Assembly (NCBI GenBank): GCA_038057515.1
Contig: JBBUDB010000015.1
Span: 1 to 11,383, forward strand
Direction of reading: 5' to 3'
Length of the DNA: 11,383 nucleotides
Source: DATJQA01 sp038057515
GTDB lineage: Bacteria > Patescibacteriota > Minisyncoccia > UBA6257 > 2-01-FULL-56-20
Positions 1 through 6,187 of the stretch are shown piece after piece. Below the pieces are notes generated by a model. That model was not told the DNA's origin. It saw only the letters and a list, made by a program, of their open reading frames with translations, and did no database searches. Position numbers and translations under genes: made by a program. Each line of letters starts with the position of its first letter. Position 1 is the first letter of the stretch.

Positions 1-18
1 GACACGGCCGAATTCCGG

Positions 19-26
19 TATATATT
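19..26 (+). promoter_or_regulatory. Probable -10 box of the 99-aa gene
   Basis: TATATATT at 19-26 lies about 27 nt before the start codon and would place the transcript start near position 33, giving a short leader that contains the ribosome binding site. The -35 region would fall at or before the window edge and cannot be assessed. Confidence 0.4.
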
Positions 27-52
27 AGGCAGAAAGAAAGGAGGTCCCGAAT

Positions 53-352
53 ATGGGACAGCACATCGACGAGGCCGTGCGCTTGGCCAAGGTCCAAGAG
101 GTCGTGGACCGGGAGATCAAGGAAAGGCTTTCGACCGCCAACGTGCTCGGCTGGGGGAACGTGGACCGGACTCCCTTCGTGCACGATGAGGCGTTCCTGC
201 GCGTCCTCAATGCTCTCATCAAGCACGGCCGAGCCCCCGACCTCGAAAACGTCGTCATCGAGGCGGGAGAGTTGCACGGTGTCTCCGCTGGCAGGATCGC
301 GGTGGGTTGCGGCGCCGCGCCGGAGGACATCATCGCCCACATCTTGAAATAG
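53..352 (+). CDS. Unrecognised 99-aa protein with strong ribosome binding site
   Basis: I do not recognise this protein. The start is well supported: AAAGGAGG at 37-44 lies 8 nt before ATG 53. The product is soluble, with no signal peptide or membrane segment. It looks mostly helical at the N-terminus (charged residues about 4-25) and in the middle (about 45-60), and ends in a short region with Gly/Ala and one Cys (VGCGAAPEDI). Codons are GC-rich at third positions, unlike the 111-aa gene next to it. A hairpin terminator follows 39 nt after the stop, so it looks monocistronic. Its leader (AGAAAGAAAGGAGG) resembles that of the 98-aa gene at 5871, so the two may belong to one class of stand-alone genes. 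No function is proposed. Confidence 0.8.
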   Translation: MGQHIDEAVRLAKVQEVVDREIKERLSTANVLGWGNVDRTPFVHDEAFLRVLNALIKHGRAPDLENVVIEAGELHGVSAGRIAVGCGAAPEDIIAHILK

Positions 353-391
353 CCGCCTGGTCGTCTTAGACGGACGGGCGCGGTCATCGAC

Positions 392-434
392 ACACCCCGA
401 AGCCGTATAACGGCCAGGGGTGTTGGATTTTTTT
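392..434 (+). terminator. Rho-independent terminator of the 99-aa gene
   Basis: ACACCCC (392-398) pairs with GGGGTGT (417-423). Inside, GCCG (402-405) pairs with CGGC (411-414) around a TATAA loop. Seven T residues follow at 428-434. The T-tract is on the plus strand only, so it serves the 99-aa gene rather than the convergent 111-aa gene, whose stop is 12 nt away. Confidence 0.85.
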
Positions 435-446
435 AATGCACGTTCT

Positions 447-782
447 CTACGCGTCCTCTAATTTTTCGGCCTCATCGATTGCCTTCTTCAAATCATCACG
501 GGCCTCCTCGTCGGTCATCTTGGGCAACAACTCTTTAGCCAAGAAAAGATTCATGCTCTGATCACTCTTAAATTTCTCGAGCGACATTTCCGGATCTTCA
601 GACAGACCTAGCCGCCAGATGAGGTAGCCAGCCATTTCTTCGGCCGTGGCATCCACGGCAGGAATCCCCTCTATATCTTCAGGGCCAGGGCCTGGCCGAA
701 GAAGTCCGGGCAACAACTCCTCCGGTGGTTGCTCTCCGGACGAGCCGTCGAAGTTATTTTTTTCTAATCCTTCTCCTTCCAT
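447..782 (-). CDS. Unrecognised acidic 111-aa protein
   Basis: I do not recognise this protein. The first 40 residues are rich in Gly, Pro, Glu and Leu and look disordered. Residues about 45-111 look helical and acidic (DATAEEMAGYLIWRLGL, then EEARDDLKKAIDEAEKLEDA at the C-terminus), which suggests a small helical domain behind a flexible N-terminal tail. There is no signal peptide or membrane segment. No Shine-Dalgarno lies before ATG 782; instead an extended -10 box sits 9 nt upstream, so the mRNA is probably leaderless or nearly so. The base composition is more AT-rich than the 99-aa gene. It lies downstream of the wHTH gene on the same strand with a 154-bp gap that has its own promoter, so it is probably not strictly co-transcribed. 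Confidence 0.75.
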   Translation of the reverse strand: MEGEGLEKNNFDGSSGEQPPEELLPGLLRPGPGPEDIEGIPAVDATAEEMAGYLIWRLGLSEDPEMSLEKFKSDQSMNLFLAKELLPKMTDEEARDDLKKAIDEAEKLEDA

Positions 783-791
783 AACGGCATT

Positions 792-800
792 ATTATAACA
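792..800 (-). promoter_or_regulatory. Extended -10 promoter of the 111-aa gene (leaderless)
   Basis: On the minus strand the sequence reads TGTTATAAT, a consensus extended -10 (TGn plus TATAAT), with TATAAT at 797-792. Only 9 nt separate it from ATG 782, so transcription should start about 1-3 nt before the start codon. I see no convincing -35 box, as is usual for extended -10 promoters. Confidence 0.6.
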
Positions 801-847
801 TTTACGAAAAAGTTTTAGAGATCAGATAGTGGTTTTTCCCGTACAAA

Positions 848-935
848 GCGAAAGTGGGAGGATTCTAACCTTCGATACTCTTGCGGATATACCGTTTTCT
901 CCGCGCATGGCATTGTTCGTTTTACCCTATTGCTC
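848..935 (-). pseudogene. Decayed 3' part of a tRNA-Ser-like gene
   Basis: Reading the minus strand, a long variable arm (ATATCC GCAA GAGTAT) is followed by CGA, a T-arm (GAAGG TTAGAAT CCTCC) and a possible 3' acceptor strand CACTTTC and GC. This is the order of a class II tRNA-Ser 3' half. The T-loop has A where C is expected, both stems carry one mismatch, no CCA follows, and I cannot find a proper anticodon arm. Its acceptor strand would pair at 6 of 7 positions with the separate 5' fragment at 1855-1861. The boundaries are approximate. Chance similarity is possible. Confidence 0.35.
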
Positions 936-936
936 T

Positions 937-1209
937 CTATTCTAGTTTTTTGCAAAACATTAAAATAGATTCGGCGCGGGGTGTGAGCTTATGACGAACG
1001 CTGGTTCCTTCATTGCGCTTCATCACCAATCCAGTGATAGCAAGCTTACGCATGTGGTCCGAAGTATTCTCGTATCCTATATGCAACTTTTCTGCCACTT
1101 CATCTACCGAAAGTTCCGGCTCGCGCTTTAAGAGATCGAGTATCTGGAGCCGTCGATGATTGGCGAATCCTTTGACTACCCGCTCGAGTTTTCGATAATT
1201 AGTTACCAT
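937..1209 (-). CDS. Small winged-helix (ArsR-like) transcriptional regulator
   Basis: This 90-aa protein is nearly all one winged helix-turn-helix domain. FANHRRLQILDLLKREPELS (about 15-34) is the typical ArsR-like opening helix pair, VDEVAEKLHIGYENTSDHMR (about 35-54) is the HTH with its recognition helix, and the LVMKRNEGTSVRHKLTPRAE stretch (about 60-79) forms the wing. There are no metal-binding Cys pairs apart from one Cys near the C-terminus, so a metal sensor role is not supported; the target and ligand are unknown. A start two codons' choice exists: GTG 1212 or ATG 1209. ATG 1209 is preferred because a TATACT box lies 8 nt before it and no Shine-Dalgarno is present. Its last codons lie in a 29-bp sequence that recurs imperfectly at 1244-1272. 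Confidence 0.8.
   Translation of the reverse strand: MVTNYRKLERVVKGFANHRRLQILDLLKREPELSVDEVAEKLHIGYENTSDHMRKLAITGLVMKRNEGTSVRHKLTPRAESILMFCKKLE
942..970. repeat. 29-bp imperfect direct repeat, copy 1
   Basis: The stretch 942-970, which encodes the C-terminus of the wHTH protein, matches 1244-1272 at 24 of 29 positions by eye. The shared core is CTAGT, then TTTTGCAAAA, and ends AATAGAT. Confidence 0.5.
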
Positions 1210-1217
1210 CACTTTCT

Positions 1218-1223
1218 AGTATA
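1218..1223 (-). promoter_or_regulatory. Probable -10 box of the wHTH gene (leaderless)
   Basis: TATACT on the minus strand at 1223-1218 lies 8 nt before ATG 1209, so the transcript would begin at or next to the start codon. There is no Shine-Dalgarno. The -35 box is not evident. Confidence 0.45.
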
Positions 1224-1243
1224 CACCTTACGCCTTCTTAATG

Positions 1244-1272
1244 CTAGTCTTTTGCAAAATAATAGAATAGAT
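1244..1272. repeat. 29-bp imperfect direct repeat, copy 2 (non-coding)
   Basis: This is the second copy of the repeat at 942-970, lying upstream of the wHTH gene. Read on the minus strand in one frame it would give SILLFCKRLA, close to SILMFCKKLE at the end of the wHTH protein. It could be the stub of a second, lost wHTH copy. Confidence 0.45.
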
Positions 1273-1318
1273 ATCTGAAAAAGGAACGGTGATGCTTGGA
1301 TTCTGGCGAGGAAATACC

Positions 1319-1677
1319 ATGCCGGGGCGCTTTGCGCCGAGGCATCCTCCTCCCAAAATCGGGGTTTGGATAAAATGCGGTGTATTCTGAAAATAGTTCG
1401 AACGCATTTCGCCGCCTTCGGCGGCGAGGAGGCCCCGCCCGCAAGCGCGGCTCCACCGCACCGATGACAATTTTCCGCCAGAGGCGGATCTGCCTCCGGC
1501 ACGACAGGTTTTTTGGCAGTTTGAAATGTTCTCGGCTTCGCCCTTCATTTTGCCCGCCCCGCCTATTTCGAGCCCGCCGAAGGCGGACGAGAACAAAATT
1601 CCGTTCAAGCTATCTTTAAGATACACCGCCAGGTGGAAAAATGCAAATTTGCAGAGGTTGCCTCGCGGCGCGAGGCA
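1319..1677. repeat. Non-coding stretch with a series of triloop palindromes
   Basis: From 1213 to 1704 I see no credible gene; open frames here are accidental in GC-rich sequence. The stretch holds short palindromes with three-base loops: GGCGC TTT GCGCC (1326-1338, flanked by ATGCC/GGCAT), TCGCCGCC TTC GGCGGCGA (1409-1427), TCCGCC AGA GGCGGA (1474-1488), TGCC TCC GGCA (1491-1501), CCGCC GAA GGCGG (1574-1586) and TGCCTCGC GGC GCGAGGCA (1659-1677). A loopless palindrome TGCAAATTTGCA lies at 1642-1653. The recurring CCGCC-triloop-GGCGG form resembles bacterial REP-type intergenic repeats. On the minus strand the last of these could help end the tRNA-Ser transcript, since TGCAAATTTGCA is followed by TTTTT there. 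Confidence 0.6.
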
Positions 1678-1704
1678 GAACTTTTTCGCTTGCAAAATTC
1701 CAAC

Positions 1705-1792
1705 TGGCGGAGGGGGTGGGACTCGAACCCACAAATCCCGTAAGGGATTCCGGTTTTCAAGACCGGTGGAATAACCATTATCCGACCCCTCC
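1705..1792 (-). tRNA. tRNA-Ser (anticodon UGA)
   Basis: The cloverleaf is complete on the minus strand. The acceptor GGAGGGG (1792-1786) pairs with CCCCTCC (1715-1709). The D-stem is GGA/TCC with a GG-containing loop. The anticodon stem CCGGT/ACCGG encloses CTTGAAA, giving anticodon UGA. A long variable arm (ATCCC TTAC GGGAT) marks it as class II, and the T-arm is GTGGG TTCGAGT CCCAC. Discriminator G is followed by a genome-encoded CCA at 1707-1705. It reads UCA and, by wobble, other UCN serine codons. It lies downstream of the 541-aa surface protein gene on the same strand. Confidence 0.96.
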
Positions 1793-1842
1793 TTCTTAAT
1801 AATTTTTCAACCAATTTTTTTCTAAGTGATGCGAAATGGGAT

Positions 1843-1861
1843 ACCACTCGGCCACGCTTCC
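1843..1861 (-). pseudogene. Orphan 5' fragment of a tRNA (Ser/Leu type)
   Basis: On the minus strand 1861-1843 reads GGAAGCGTGGCCGAGTGGT, which is an acceptor strand, the TG linker and the start of a D-arm as found in class II tRNAs (Ser or Leu). After GTGGT the resemblance stops and AT-rich sequence follows, so there is no anticodon arm. It lies 50 nt upstream of the intact tRNA-Ser. The missing 3' half may be the decayed piece at 848-935, with which its acceptor would pair at 6 of 7 positions. Confidence 0.5.
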
Positions 1862-1901
1862 GTTGCCTGCGATTATGGCGCATCTTCCGGAACGCGTAAA
1901 G

Positions 1902-3527
1902 TTAATTGTCGTGCTGTTGCATCCGCCGCCGGACGAAGATGAAGATTGCCGCCAGAATCCCGCCAATGAGAAGGATCAAAAATATCCACTTCGCGATCAG
2001 CCAGGCCAAGCCAAACGACGAGTTATCCGGCGACGGTTCCGGCTCCACGTTGGGAACGGCGCTGTCCTCGTCTACCGTGACGCTTCCCGCCGCTTTAAGA
2101 TTTTCCGGATCGTAAACATTTACAACGCGACCCTTCGGATTATAAGTAGCGGACACGATGACTTCGCCAGCGCCTCGGGCGCGAAACTCGCCGCTTCTTT
2201 CGGAGAACAAAACGATGGTGTTTGACGATATCCACATTGCCTGGCCGGTGACGTCCCGACTCGGTTCGGCGCCGTCGCCATCGGGGTCGTAAAGCGCTTT
2301 GAACTTCACGACCTCTCCGATTTTCAAAGTCGCCGCCCTCGGCTCGAGCACCAAAGTGGAATTACCCGCCGCCCTCATCCTAAGAATATCGCCTCGGGCC
2401 GTGCCCAGAGAACTATTCACCACCAGACGATAGTAGTATTCGACCCCCGGCGCAAGATTCGCCTCAAGGGTAACATCTTGCCATTCACGACCCGACCCCG
2501 CGGATTTTTTCTCCGTGAGCGTCCCCAATGACTCTGCCGGGCCGTATTCGAACCAGACCGTCGCGGCGGCGCCATTTGGATTTACCGAACCATTGAGATT
2601 GGCGAAGGTTTGAGAAATATCGGTGGCGGAGACCGTTCTTGCGAGCGGCTTTCCCGGCGGCTGGTAGACGCTCACCGTCGCTATCGCGGTCCGCCCGTTA
2701 CCGACCGCGCGGACGGTCGACTTCCCCGCCGCCCTCCCCCTGAATGCGCCGCCTCCTTCCGAAACGAGCACGCCCTCTTGCGACGAGCTCCAGATCACGC
2801 TACCCGTCACCTCCTCCCGCGCTCCGGCCCCAGAACCATCGGCGTCGTAGTACGCCTTGAGGAGCGCCCTCCCGCCGATGCTGATTCCCTTTGAGGCCGG
2901 TTCGATGACAAGTGTCGGATTGGCCGTAGGCGGGGGGGGCGGAGTGCCGGCCACATTCACCGTGACGCTGTCCGAAGCGGAACCGCCCCCGCCGGAGCAG
3001 GCGAGCGTGTAGATCGCGGAGGAGGTAATATATGCAATCTCGTTACCATCCGTGCCCGAATAGCCGCCGGGATCCACCGAACAGGAAGTCGCGTTCGTTG
3101 AGTTCCAAGAAATGGTTACGGACGCGCCCGATGAAATCGTGATGGACCCGCCACTGCCGTTCGCCTTGATGTCGGCGGTTACCGGAGGCGGCGGAGGTGC
3201 CGTATCTGGACACTTAACGACATTCGAGGCCACGCCCGCCCAGGCCTTGTGAACGTAGTCGTAGGTGTGTTCGGGCAACACATCCGTGTCGGTGTATGAT
3301 GTTTTTCCATCTGCGGATATTTGGACGGTGATTCCCCCATCCGTCCGCTTGTTAATCGCATTGGAGTCGGCCCCGGCCGGCATGGTCCAGGTGAGCACGT
3401 TTTGCGTCTCGCCGCAGACTACCGAGAGCACCGACGGGGTCTGCGCGACGGCTCGGGGCGAAAGAACCACGAAGAGCGCGACCGCGCCGACGCTAAGCAC
3501 ACCGAGGACGGCGATGAATTTTTTCAT
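1902..3527 (-). CDS. Secreted Ig/Fn3-type surface protein, C-terminal membrane anchor (541 aa)
   Basis: This is probably an envelope-anchored adhesin-like or structural surface protein; its ligand is unknown. A signal peptide spans about 1-29 (MKKF, hydrophobic core, AVA/Q cleavage). Next comes a beta module starting VVCGETQNVLTWTMP (about 35-108) with one Cys at each end, then an Ig-like module with SWNSTNATSCSVDPGGYSG (about 113-193), also with paired Cys. A Pro-rich linker (TPPPPPTANP) follows. Then come an Ig-like TLVIEP module (about 200-290), an Fn3-like module (NGSVNPNGAAATVWFEYG, about 295-390) and a second IEP/LEP-type Ig module (to about 485). An acidic Pro/Ser linker leads to a membrane helix (about 509-532) and a basic tail RRRMQQHDN. 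It is a paralogue of the 687-aa protein just upstream, 42 nt away, with which it is probably co-transcribed. No Shine-Dalgarno precedes ATG 3527. Its Pro linker is encoded across an 8-base C run (2932-2939 as G). Confidence 0.85.
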   Translation of the reverse strand: MKKFIAVLGVLSVGAVALFVVLSPRAVAQTPSVLSVVCGETQNVLTWTMPAGADSNAINKRTDGGITVQISADGKTSYTDTDVLPEHTYDYVHKAWAGVASNVVKCPDTAPPPPPVTADIKANGSGGSITISSGASVTISWNSTNATSCSVDPGGYSGTDGNEIAYITSSAIYTLACSGGGGSASDSVTVNVAGTPPPPPTANPTLVIEPASKGISIGGRALLKAYYDADGSGAGAREEVTGSVIWSSSQEGVLVSEGGGAFRGRAAGKSTVRAVGNGRTAIATVSVYQPPGKPLARTVSATDISQTFANLNGSVNPNGAAATVWFEYGPAESLGTLTEKKSAGSGREWQDVTLEANLAPGVEYYYRLVVNSSLGTARGDILRMRAAGNSTLVLEPRAATLKIGEVVKFKALYDPDGDGAEPSRDVTGQAMWISSNTIVLFSERSGEFRARGAGEVIVSATYNPKGRVVNVYDPENLKAAGSVTVDEDSAVPNVEPEPSPDNSSFGLAWLIAKWIFLILLIGGILAAIFIFVRRRMQQHDN

Positions 3528-3569
3528 GGAGTTATCGGATTTAGCATGCCAAATGACGGGGACGACACG

Positions 3570-5633
3570 TCAGTACCCGCCAGAAATTTTCCCCTTCACG
3601 TACCACGTCCCGGCGCCAATGACGGCAATGAGAGCGACAAAGCCAAAGATGGTCGCTATCCCCTGCCACGGAGAAATGACGATGGGAGGCGTGCTCGTCG
3701 GTTCTTCGGGCGGCGCGAGCTCCACCGTCGCGACTGATTCCGTTTCCGGTTGGTTCACGGCAAGAACGCCTTCGGCCGACACGTTCGAGATCTCGTTTAT
3801 GTTCGTGACCGGGCCGGCCGCGTTGTATACGACCGCGACGGTCGCCTCGCCCGCCACAATGCCACGGAAAACGCCGCTCGATTCGTGGGAGGCAACGTTG
3901 GTGGCCGACGAAAGCCAGATCACGTCGCCGGTAACATTACGCCACGCCTGTGGCCCGGCGCCATCCGGGTCGTACCAGGCCGCAAATGACGCCGTTTTGT
4001 CAGCATCCGTCTCCATATTCCGGGGTTCAATAACAAGCTCGGGGTTTCCGGCGGCGGTCAGTTTCTGCGTCTCGCCGTACGAAGCGCCGAACGCATTTTG
4101 CGCAACAACGCGGTAGAAATACTCCGCGCCCGACCGGAGAAACACGTCTTCGTTCGCGGCGATCCAGGCACGATTCGTTCCCAGGGCCTTTTTCTTCGTC
4201 GTATTACCGAGAGAAGCCGTTCGGCCATACTCAAACCACGCCATTGTCGCCGCCCCGTTCGGATTCACCAAGCCGCCGAGATTGGCATATGTCGTGCGAA
4301 TATTCGTTGCTCCCGTCGTGCGGGCCAGGGGTTTGACGCCGCCCTGGATCACTTTGAGCGTTGCGGTCACGGTAAGCCCGCGGTAAATCGCCCGAATGGC
4401 CGACTCGCCGGCGCGCTCCGCGAAAAATCTGCCGCCGCCAAGATCTTCGGCAACACCGCTATTTGACGACTCCCAGACGGCGTCCGCCGAAACGTCCTGT
4501 TCCGCCTGCGGCCCGGAACCATCGAAGTCATACGTTGCCTTAAACAATGATGTTCCGCCCACGCCGAGAGTTCGTACCGATGGTTCGATTGCGAACGTCG
4601 GATTGGCCTGCGGAGGAGGTATGGGCGGGGGGGGCGGGGGGGGCGGAGTGCCGGCCACATTCACCGTGACGCTATCGGTTGCCTCGTTGCCCCCGCCGGA
4701 ACAGGTAAGGGTGTAGGTTACGGAAGAGGTGATGTCTTCTGCGATTTCGTTGCCGGTCGGACCCCAATAGCCGCCGGGATCTACCGAGCAGAAGATCAGA
4801 TTTGTAGAGTTCCAGGTGAGCGTGACCGACGCGCCGGACGAAACCGTGATGGGTCCATTACTGCCGTTTACCTTAATGTCGGCGGTGGGCTTCGGGGGAG
4901 GCGCTGAATCCGGACAGGTAACGACATTGGAGGCCACGCCCGCGAACGCCTTATGTCTATAATCGTAAGTGTGTCCGAGCGATACGGCCGTATCGGTGTA
5001 TGATTTTCCCGTGGTGGGTATTTGGACGGTGATTCCCCCATCCGTCCGCTTAGTAATCGAGTTGGAATTAGCCCTGGCCGGCATGGTCCAGGTGAGCACG
5101 TTTTGCGTCTCGCCGCACACCACTTTAAGTACCGACGCTGACCCGACGGGGGCGGGACCTGGGCCTGGCTTAGGACCTGGACCGGGCTTAGGACCTGGAC
5201 CGGGCGGCGGCGACGGCGGAGGGGTGGCGGCGATAATGGTCACGAGAACATCCTTTTTGATGAGGCCCCTGATGGGCTCGCCCTCGGCACACATAACAGA
5301 GAATGTTGTTGCTCTGGTGATATTGGAAATAACGAGACTGCCGTTGAGCCGGTCAGTAAGCGCAAAAGCCCACTGGGAATTTTCGGGTACGGACCACGCG
5401 CCGCAATCTGTAAGAGTCGTAGTCCAGGAAAGGGTTATGCTTCCTCCAGATGGAATCTGCGTCGGGCTGGCGCTTAAGGTTATGCTAGGGGCGGGGGCGG
5501 GGGGGGGAGGTCCGCCGCCGCTGTCGGGCGGGAGCTCGGGGTCCAGCAGCGCCATAACCCTGACGGGCGAGAACGCTCCGAGAATCGCGATTGCCAAAAC
5601 GCCGACCAGGCACCACAAAATGAAACGCTTCAT
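3570..5633 (-). CDS. Secreted Ig/Fn3-type surface protein, C-terminal membrane anchor (687 aa)
   Basis: This is the larger paralogue of the 541-aa protein and probably a surface protein of unknown ligand. I place the start at ATG 5633 (MKRFILWC), which opens a signal peptide (about 1-28). The frame stays open far upstream to 6215, but that part overlaps the 98-aa gene and lacks coding character. A TATACT box 8 nt before ATG 5633 also supports this start. Order: signal peptide; Pro/Gly linker; an extra Ig-like module absent from the paralogue (about 50-135, SITLSASPTQIPSGGSITLS, one Cys near each end); a GPGPKP repeat linker (about 137-165); the VVCGETQNVLTWTMP module; the Ig module with VDPGGYWGPTG; a long poly-Pro linker; two IEP-type Ig modules around an Fn3-like module; a Pro linker; and a membrane helix (about 658-677) with tail KGKISGGY. 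The poly-Pro runs imply dependence on EF-P for translation. Confidence 0.85.
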   Translation of the reverse strand: MKRFILWCLVGVLAIAILGAFSPVRVMALLDPELPPDSGGGPPPPAPAPSITLSASPTQIPSGGSITLSWTTTLTDCGAWSVPENSQWAFALTDRLNGSLVISNITRATTFSVMCAEGEPIRGLIKKDVLVTIIAATPPPSPPPGPGPKPGPGPKPGPGPAPVGSASVLKVVCGETQNVLTWTMPARANSNSITKRTDGGITVQIPTTGKSYTDTAVSLGHTYDYRHKAFAGVASNVVTCPDSAPPPKPTADIKVNGSNGPITVSSGASVTLTWNSTNLIFCSVDPGGYWGPTGNEIAEDITSSVTYTLTCSGGGNEATDSVTVNVAGTPPPPPPPPIPPPQANPTFAIEPSVRTLGVGGTSLFKATYDFDGSGPQAEQDVSADAVWESSNSGVAEDLGGGRFFAERAGESAIRAIYRGLTVTATLKVIQGGVKPLARTTGATNIRTTYANLGGLVNPNGAATMAWFEYGRTASLGNTTKKKALGTNRAWIAANEDVFLRSGAEYFYRVVAQNAFGASYGETQKLTAAGNPELVIEPRNMETDADKTASFAAWYDPDGAGPQAWRNVTGDVIWLSSATNVASHESSGVFRGIVAGEATVAVVYNAAGPVTNINEISNVSAEGVLAVNQPETESVATVELAPPEEPTSTPPIVISPWQGIATIFGFVALIAVIGAGTWYVKGKISGGY
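4627..4643. repeat. Two adjacent eight-base G runs in the poly-Pro linker
   Basis: G8 at 4627-4634 and G8 at 4636-4643, split by one C, encode the poly-Pro linker in the middle of the 687-aa protein on the minus strand. The equivalent linker of the paralogue has one G8 run at 2932-2939. Confidence 0.85.
5155..5208 (-). repeat. Three 18-bp tandem units encoding the GPGPKP linker
   Basis: Units begin at 5155, 5173 and 5191 (GGACCTGG, then a variable CCTGG or ACCGGG, then CTTA on the plus strand). The third is cut off after GGGC. On the minus strand they encode Gly-Pro-Gly-Pro-Lys-Pro. The number of units could change by slippage, altering the length of the linker. Confidence 0.85.
5499..5507. 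repeat. Nine-base G run (C run on the coding strand) after the signal peptide
   Basis: G9 on the plus strand encodes prolines shortly after the signal peptide of the 687-aa protein. A change of one base would shift the frame and truncate the product near its N-terminus. Confidence 0.8.
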
Positions 5634-5641
5634 TAGATTTG

Positions 5642-5650
5642 AGTATATCA
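5642..5650 (-). promoter_or_regulatory. Extended -10 promoter of the surface-protein operon (leaderless)
   Basis: The minus strand reads TGATATACT (TGn plus TATACT at 5647-5642), 8 nt before ATG 5633. The transcript would start 1-2 nt before the start codon. No Shine-Dalgarno is present. A clear -35 box is not seen. Confidence 0.55.
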
Positions 5651-5814
5651 TAATGCCAACCGCATGCCAGCAGACAGACAATAACTCGGTGCGCGTGGCC
5701 CACCCCCACCGGCGGCCTCCGGCGGGTCTCACGGGAATATACGCATGGATGGTTTTATTCATATATCGAGGCAGATGATAGATGCCTGGAAATTTGGGGG
5801 GGGTTCCATTTTTA

Positions 5815-5843
5815 TTGACATCAAATCGATATATCGGCATACT
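5815..5843 (+). promoter_or_regulatory. Promoter of the 98-aa gene with a palindrome in the spacer
   Basis: A consensus -35 TTGACA (5815-5820), a 17-bp spacer and a -10 CATACT (5838-5843) give a start near 5850. A perfect 10-bp palindrome CGATATATCG (5827-5836) fills the spacer and could be an operator. A G8 run (5796-5803) lies just upstream. The rest of the 5634-5870 interval, between the divergent genes, holds only the two promoters. Confidence 0.75.
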
Positions 5844-5844
5844 C

Positions 5845-5867
5845 CAGGCCAGAAGAAAGGAGGCCTG
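5845..5867 (+). promoter_or_regulatory. Ribosome binding site of the 98-aa gene displayed in a hairpin loop
   Basis: CAGGCC (5845-5850) pairs perfectly with GGCCTG (5862-5867). The 11-nt loop AGAAGAAAGGA carries most of the AGGAGG Shine-Dalgarno (5858-5863), and its last two G residues lie in the stem. ATG 5871 follows 7 nt after AGGAGG. Confidence 0.6.
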
Positions 5868-5870
5868 CGA

Positions 5871-6167
5871 ATGGCCGAAACAGCCGCGAAAGTCGAGGTC
5901 GAGGAGCCGGTTATCCTCGGGAGGGTCGCGATCGCGCCGGTCGTGCCGACCCGACTCGAGCATCACCGTAGCTTGCCGCCGGGGCATTACAACCTCATCC
6001 TGGGGAATGGCCGCACCGGGACGGTGAACGTCCTGCGGGTGAGCCACACCATAACGCTTTACGTTGTGTTGTGGGTCGCTGTAGGTCGGCGGCTTCTCAA
6101 CGAATTCGAGGTCACCGAGGACGGCGCCGTAATCAACGAAGAGGGGGTTCTCGGCGGTCACGAGTGA
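5871..6167 (+). CDS. Unrecognised 98-aa protein, stand-alone cassette
   Basis: I do not recognise this protein. The start at ATG 5871 is fixed by AGGAGG 7 nt upstream and by the promoter at 5815-5843; the in-frame ATG at 5745 lies before that promoter. The sequence looks beta-rich: VILGRVAIAPVVPTR (about 14-28), YNLILGNGRTGTVNVLRV (about 40-57), then a hydrophobic stretch TITLYVVLWVAVG (about 60-72) that is short and flanked by charged residues, so a membrane helix is possible but not convincing. The tail is acidic. It has its own promoter and a terminator 20 nt after the stop, and is monocistronic. GC-rich codons resemble those of the 99-aa and 211-aa genes. Confidence 0.75.
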   Translation: MAETAAKVEVEEPVILGRVAIAPVVPTRLEHHRSLPPGHYNLILGNGRTGTVNVLRVSHTITLYVVLWVAVGRRLLNEFEVTEDGAVINEEGVLGGHE

Positions 6168-6187
6168 CATCAACGGAAGCATCACCC

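Noticed and set aside
1228..1883. Several open frames in the tRNA-Ser and palindrome region on both strands
   Set aside because: They run through the tRNA or consist of translated palindromes, and they have no ribosome site.
3554..3572. Terminator between the two surface genes
   Set aside because: TGACG/CGTCA overlaps the stop codon and has just five pairs with no T-tract, so co-transcription is favoured.
3265..4116. Long open frames on the plus strand across the surface genes (also 4969-5778)
   Set aside because: They are antisense to well-supported secreted proteins with modular architecture, have odd composition, and arise from GC-rich codons of the real genes.
5709..5726. Further triloop palindrome of the CCGCC type
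   Set aside because: It is mainly a direct CCGGCGG repeat with only a 3-bp GCC/GGC stem; too weak to count.
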